Origin: JBIICS01 sp044238735
Lineage (GTDB): Bacteria; Bacteroidota; Bacteroidia; UBA4408
DNA length: 18,705 bases
NCBI GenBank assembly: GCA_044238735.1
Contig: JBIICS010000048.1
Span: 1 to 18,705, forward strand
Direction: 5' to 3'
Below are positions 15,933 to 18,705 of the stretch, piece after piece (position 1 is the first letter of the stretch; the number at the start of each line of letters is the position of its first letter). Both the position numbers and the translations under genes were made by a program. The notes under the pieces are model-generated. The model saw nothing but the letters and a program-made list of their open reading frames with translations, searched no databases and was not told where the DNA came from.

Positions 15933-17972
15933 TTATTTACCTCTTTTAGCTTCTAATAATTTTTCCATTCCTTGCATCTCATCTCTCAATCTGGCTGCTT
16001 CTATAAAATCCATTTGCTTAGCCGCTTTTTCCATTTCTTTACGAATTACCTGAATGTTTTTTCTTAACTGATCTTCATTCATGTATGCAACAACGGGGTC
16101 TGCCGCTAGGTTTATTAAATCAGGTTCTACATAGGCGTTTTCCTCTTTGTAGGAATCAATTTTGCCTGCAACACTAGTTTGTTTTATAATTTGTTCTCTA
16201 GATTGATGAAGAGGCGTGGGGGTAATGTGATGTTCAACGTTATATCTTATTTGTTTATCTCTTCTTCGATTTGTTTCATCAATAGTTTGTTGCATACTTT
16301 GAGTGATTTTATCTGCGTACATAACTACCTTGCCTTCAATGTTTCGGGCTGCTCTACCTACCGTTTGGGTTAAGGAGCGAACCGAACGGAGAAAACCCTC
16401 TTTATCGGCATCTAAAATGGCGACTAAAGATACCTCAGGAAGATCTAAGCCTTCCCTTAGAAGATTTACGCCAATTAATACATCAAATAATCCTAACCTA
16501 AGATTTCTTAATATTTCCACTCTTTCCAATGTGTCTACATCCGAATGTATGTAGGAAGCTCTAATCCCCAATTTAAGCATGTATTTATTTAATTCCTCTG
16601 CCATTCGTTTGGTAAGTGTAGTAACCAAAACCCTGTTCCCTTTTTTAACCGTCAGATTAACTTCTTCAAGCAAATCATCAACCTGATTACCTAATGGTCT
16701 TACTTCTATAATAGGGTCAACAAGCCCGGTTGGCCTTATCACTTGCTCAACAACTAGACCCTCACATTTTTTTAATTCATAATCACCTGGTGTTGCGCTA
16801 ACATATATTGTTTGGTTGGTTAAAGATTCAAATTCTTCAAATTTCAGCGGACGGTTATCCAGAGCCGAAGGTAATCGAAATCCATATTCAACTAAATTTG
16901 TTTTTCTTGATCTATCGCCCCCATACATAGCGTGAATTTGAGAAACGGTTACATGACTTTCATCAATAAACAATAAATAATCGTCCGGAAAATAATCAAG
17001 AAGACAAAAGGGTCTTGATCCTGCTTTTCGGCCATCAAAATACCTCGAATAATTTTCAATTCCACTGCAATAACCCAGCTCCCTTATCATTTCCATATCA
17101 TAAATTACCCGATCTTCAAGGCGTTTGGCTTCCAAATGTTTTCCAATGCTCTTAAAGAAATCAATTTGTGTTTGCATGTCTTCCTGTATCTGAAGCGTTG
17201 CTTCAACAAGTCTGTCTTTACTGGTTACAAATATATTTGCAGGGTTAATAATAACAGCTTCCAGTTTTTCGATAGTTGTTCCGTTAAAGGGGTCGAAACT
17301 TTCAATCTCTTCAATTTCATCACCCCAAAAAATAAATCGATATGCATAATCAGCATATGCTAAAAAAACATCCACGGTGTCGCCTTTAACTCTAAATGTT
17401 CCTCTTTTAAATTCATCATTAGATCGGGAGTATAGAGAGGTGACTAAATCATGTAAAAATTTATTTCGACTAATTTTCTGGTTTCTACATACTCTAACGA
17501 TGTTAGAGTAGAAGTCGTCTGGGTTACCCATACCATAAATACATGAAACGGAAGAAACTACAATTACATCTCTTCTTCCGGATAGTAAAGCAGAGGTAGT
17601 ACTAAGTCTAAGTTTTTCTATTTCATCGTTAATTGATAAATCTTTTTCAATATAGGTATTAGTGGTGGGTATGTATGCTTCGGGTTGATAATAATCGTAA
17701 TAGGAAACAAAATATTCTACGGCATTATCAGGAAAGAATTGTTTAAACTCTCCATATAGCTGGGCCGCAAGCGTTTTATTATGACTAAGTATTAATGCAG
17801 GGCGTTGAACATTGTTTATTACATTGGCCATAGTAAAAGTTTTACCTGAACCGGTAACACCCAATAATGTTTGATAATGATCCCCTTTAGTTATACCCTC
17901 TACGAGTTGTTTGATGGCCTCCGGCTGATCACCTGTTGGTTTGTATTTAGATGTAAGCTTAAAGGAGGGCAA
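15933..17972 (-). CDS. uvrB: Excinuclease ABC subunit UvrB
   Basis: A 679-residue DNA-damage-verifying helicase of nucleotide excision repair. It loads with UvrA and recruits UvrC. Visible features are Walker A GVTGSGKT at residues 38-45, the DNA-gripping beta-hairpin YYDYYQPEAYIP at 91-102, DESH at 337-340 (Walker B), IGVNLLREGLDLPEVS and QTVGRAARN (helicase motifs V and VI), and a C-terminal UVR domain (~635-679; AAKQMDFIEAARLRDEM) that binds UvrC. The start is TTG at 17972. An in-frame TAA lies only 12 bases upstream with no ATG or GTG between, while the N-terminal FKLTSKYKPTGDQPEAI is family-conserved and needs this start. The gene lies downstream of the dedA-family gene on the same strand after 67 bp, and its stop is 5 bp from that of the giant gene. 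Confidence 0.97.
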   Translation of the reverse strand: MPSFKLTSKYKPTGDQPEAIKQLVEGITKGDHYQTLLGVTGSGKTFTMANVINNVQRPALILSHNKTLAAQLYGEFKQFFPDNAVEYFVSYYDYYQPEAYIPTTNTYIEKDLSINDEIEKLRLSTTSALLSGRRDVIVVSSVSCIYGMGNPDDFYSNIVRVCRNQKISRNKFLHDLVTSLYSRSNDEFKRGTFRVKGDTVDVFLAYADYAYRFIFWGDEIEEIESFDPFNGTTIEKLEAVIINPANIFVTSKDRLVEATLQIQEDMQTQIDFFKSIGKHLEAKRLEDRVIYDMEMIRELGYCSGIENYSRYFDGRKAGSRPFCLLDYFPDDYLLFIDESHVTVSQIHAMYGGDRSRKTNLVEYGFRLPSALDNRPLKFEEFESLTNQTIYVSATPGDYELKKCEGLVVEQVIRPTGLVDPIIEVRPLGNQVDDLLEEVNLTVKKGNRVLVTTLTKRMAEELNKYMLKLGIRASYIHSDVDTLERVEILRNLRLGLFDVLIGVNLLREGLDLPEVSLVAILDADKEGFLRSVRSLTQTVGRAARNIEGKVVMYADKITQSMQQTIDETNRRRDKQIRYNVEHHITPTPLHQSREQIIKQTSVAGKIDSYKEENAYVEPDLINLAADPVVAYMNEDQLRKNIQVIRKEMEKAAKQMDFIEAARLRDEMQGMEKLLEAKRGK

Positions 17973-17982
17973 TTTTTTTTGG

Positions 17983-18021
17983 GTTTAGAAAGTTTGGAAG
18001 GTTTAGAGGGTTTAGAAAGTT
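17983..18021 (-). repeat. 9-bp tandem repeat (plus-strand consensus GTTTRGARR) between dedA-family gene and uvrB
   Basis: On the plus strand: GTTTAGAAA, GTTTGGAAG, GTTTAGAGG, GTTTAGAAA and a final GTT, in unbroken 9-bp phase. On the transcribed (minus) side the unit reads YYTCYAAAC. Only purine transitions vary between copies. The array ends about 11 bp before the uvrB TTG, from which it is separated by CC and a run of eight A on the minus strand. Confidence 0.75.
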
Positions 18022-18039
18022 GTAATGTTTATATTTAGA

Positions 18040-18678
18040 TTATTGTTTTGCCAGCTTCATTTTGAAGAACTGAAAAATAACGGGCAGTAAAGACACCCCA
18101 ATTATACCAAAAATTACAATTTCAAAGTTTTTCTTTACAATTTCAAGATTTCCAAAAAAATATCCTGCTAAGGTTAATAAGGTTACCCATATAATACCCC
18201 CTGATATACAATAGCCAATATATTTGCGGTAGTTCATGGCACCCACTCCTGCTACAAAAGGAGCAAACGTTCTAACAATAGGCACAAAACGTGCAATAAT
18301 AATGGTTTTGCCTCCATGCTTTTCGTAAAACTCTTCTGTTTTAGTCAGATAATCGCGTTTAATAAATTTCAGTTTATCAAAAACTTTTAGTCCTATTGTT
18401 TTACCTACAAAGTAATTTAAATTATCACCTAAAATAGCAGAACCAAACAAAAGTGGAATTAAAAGCCAAACATTTAAAACATCATTTTTAGCAGCAAGAG
18501 CACCGGCTGCAAAAAGGAGCGAGTCGCCAGGGAGAAAAGGCGTGGCCACTAACCCGGTTTCACAAAAAATGATTAAACACAGAATAAGATAGGTTAGTGT
18601 TTGATATTGATTAATAATTGCATCTAAATGAGCGTCTAAATGCAAAAAAACATCTAAAAATTGTTTTAGTATTTCCAT
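18040..18678 (-). CDS. DedA family (VTT domain) inner-membrane protein
   Basis: A 212-residue polytopic membrane protein. Family marks are E40 in a first hydrophobic segment followed by PFLPGDSLLFAAG (47-59), the GDNLNYFVGKTIG segment (84-96), and the signature RFVPIVRTFAPFVAGVGAM (130-148), followed by GGIIWVTLLTLAGYFFG and a last transmembrane helix (~186-205). DedA proteins act as lipid carriers in the membrane; some recycle undecaprenyl phosphate and others affect membrane potential and drug tolerance. Which lipid this one moves cannot be told. The ATG at 18678 is the natural start. Only 27 bp upstream are in the window, without a recognisable promoter. The gene may share a transcript with uvrB. 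Confidence 0.93.
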   Translation of the reverse strand: MEILKQFLDVFLHLDAHLDAIINQYQTLTYLILCLIIFCETGLVATPFLPGDSLLFAAGALAAKNDVLNVWLLIPLLFGSAILGDNLNYFVGKTIGLKVFDKLKFIKRDYLTKTEEFYEKHGGKTIIIARFVPIVRTFAPFVAGVGAMNYRKYIGYCISGGIIWVTLLTLAGYFFGNLEIVKKNFEIVIFGIIGVSLLPVIFQFFKMKLAKQ

Positions 18679-18705
18679 ATTATTTAATAAATCCCATTAA
18701 AACAA

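Noticed and set aside
16179..17363. Plus-strand open frames opposite uvrB
   Set aside because: They are antisense shadows of a fully conserved gene.

Overview
The window looks like ordinary chromosome from a free-living member of the Bacteroidota. The evidence is AT-rich DNA, start codons without Shine-Dalgarno sequences, promoter boxes of the TAnnTTTG type, three proteins with type A sorting tails of the type IX secretion system (T9SS), and one giant protein with a type B ('gliding motility-associated', CHU_C) tail. The family could be Flavobacteriales-like or a relative; the sequence alone does not settle it.

Left part (1-3191, + strand): the 3' end of one secreted protein gene and, one base later, a complete 784-residue beta-propeller (LVIVD / choice-of-anchor B) surface protein. 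Their C-terminal halves are related, so they look like a tandem duplication. A strong two-way terminator (3262-3284) separates this pair from a tRNA-His gene on the minus strand, which has its own near-consensus promoter.

Middle (3472-8189, + strand): release factor 3 (prfC), a class III PLP-dependent aminotransferase, a probable SMI1/KNR4 (SUKH)-fold protein and a small T9SS-exported protein. The spacers around the aminotransferase carry short tandem repeats (8-bp and 7-bp units) and share a 12-mer.

Giant gene (8299-15927, + strand): a 2542-residue exported protein. In order it has a signal peptide, an N-terminal domain interrupted by a jelly-roll-like insertion, two PKD domains, four Ig-like repeats arranged A-B-B-A, fifteen regular SprB-type repeats of about 77 residues each with a cysteine pair, a degenerate sixteenth unit and another Ig-like unit, two more PKD domains and the type B tail. 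It is probably a surface adhesin or filament. No PorP/SprF-like partner gene follows it.

Right part (15933-18678, - strand): uvrB, convergent with the giant gene and only 5 bp from it, and upstream of uvrB a DedA-family membrane protein gene. The dedA-uvrB spacer holds four copies of a 9-bp repeat, and uvrB appears to start at TTG.

No CRISPR array, insertion sequence, integrase, phage gene or obvious defence system was found. The most unusual material is the architecture of the giant protein, the duplicated propeller-type genes and the short spacer repeats.
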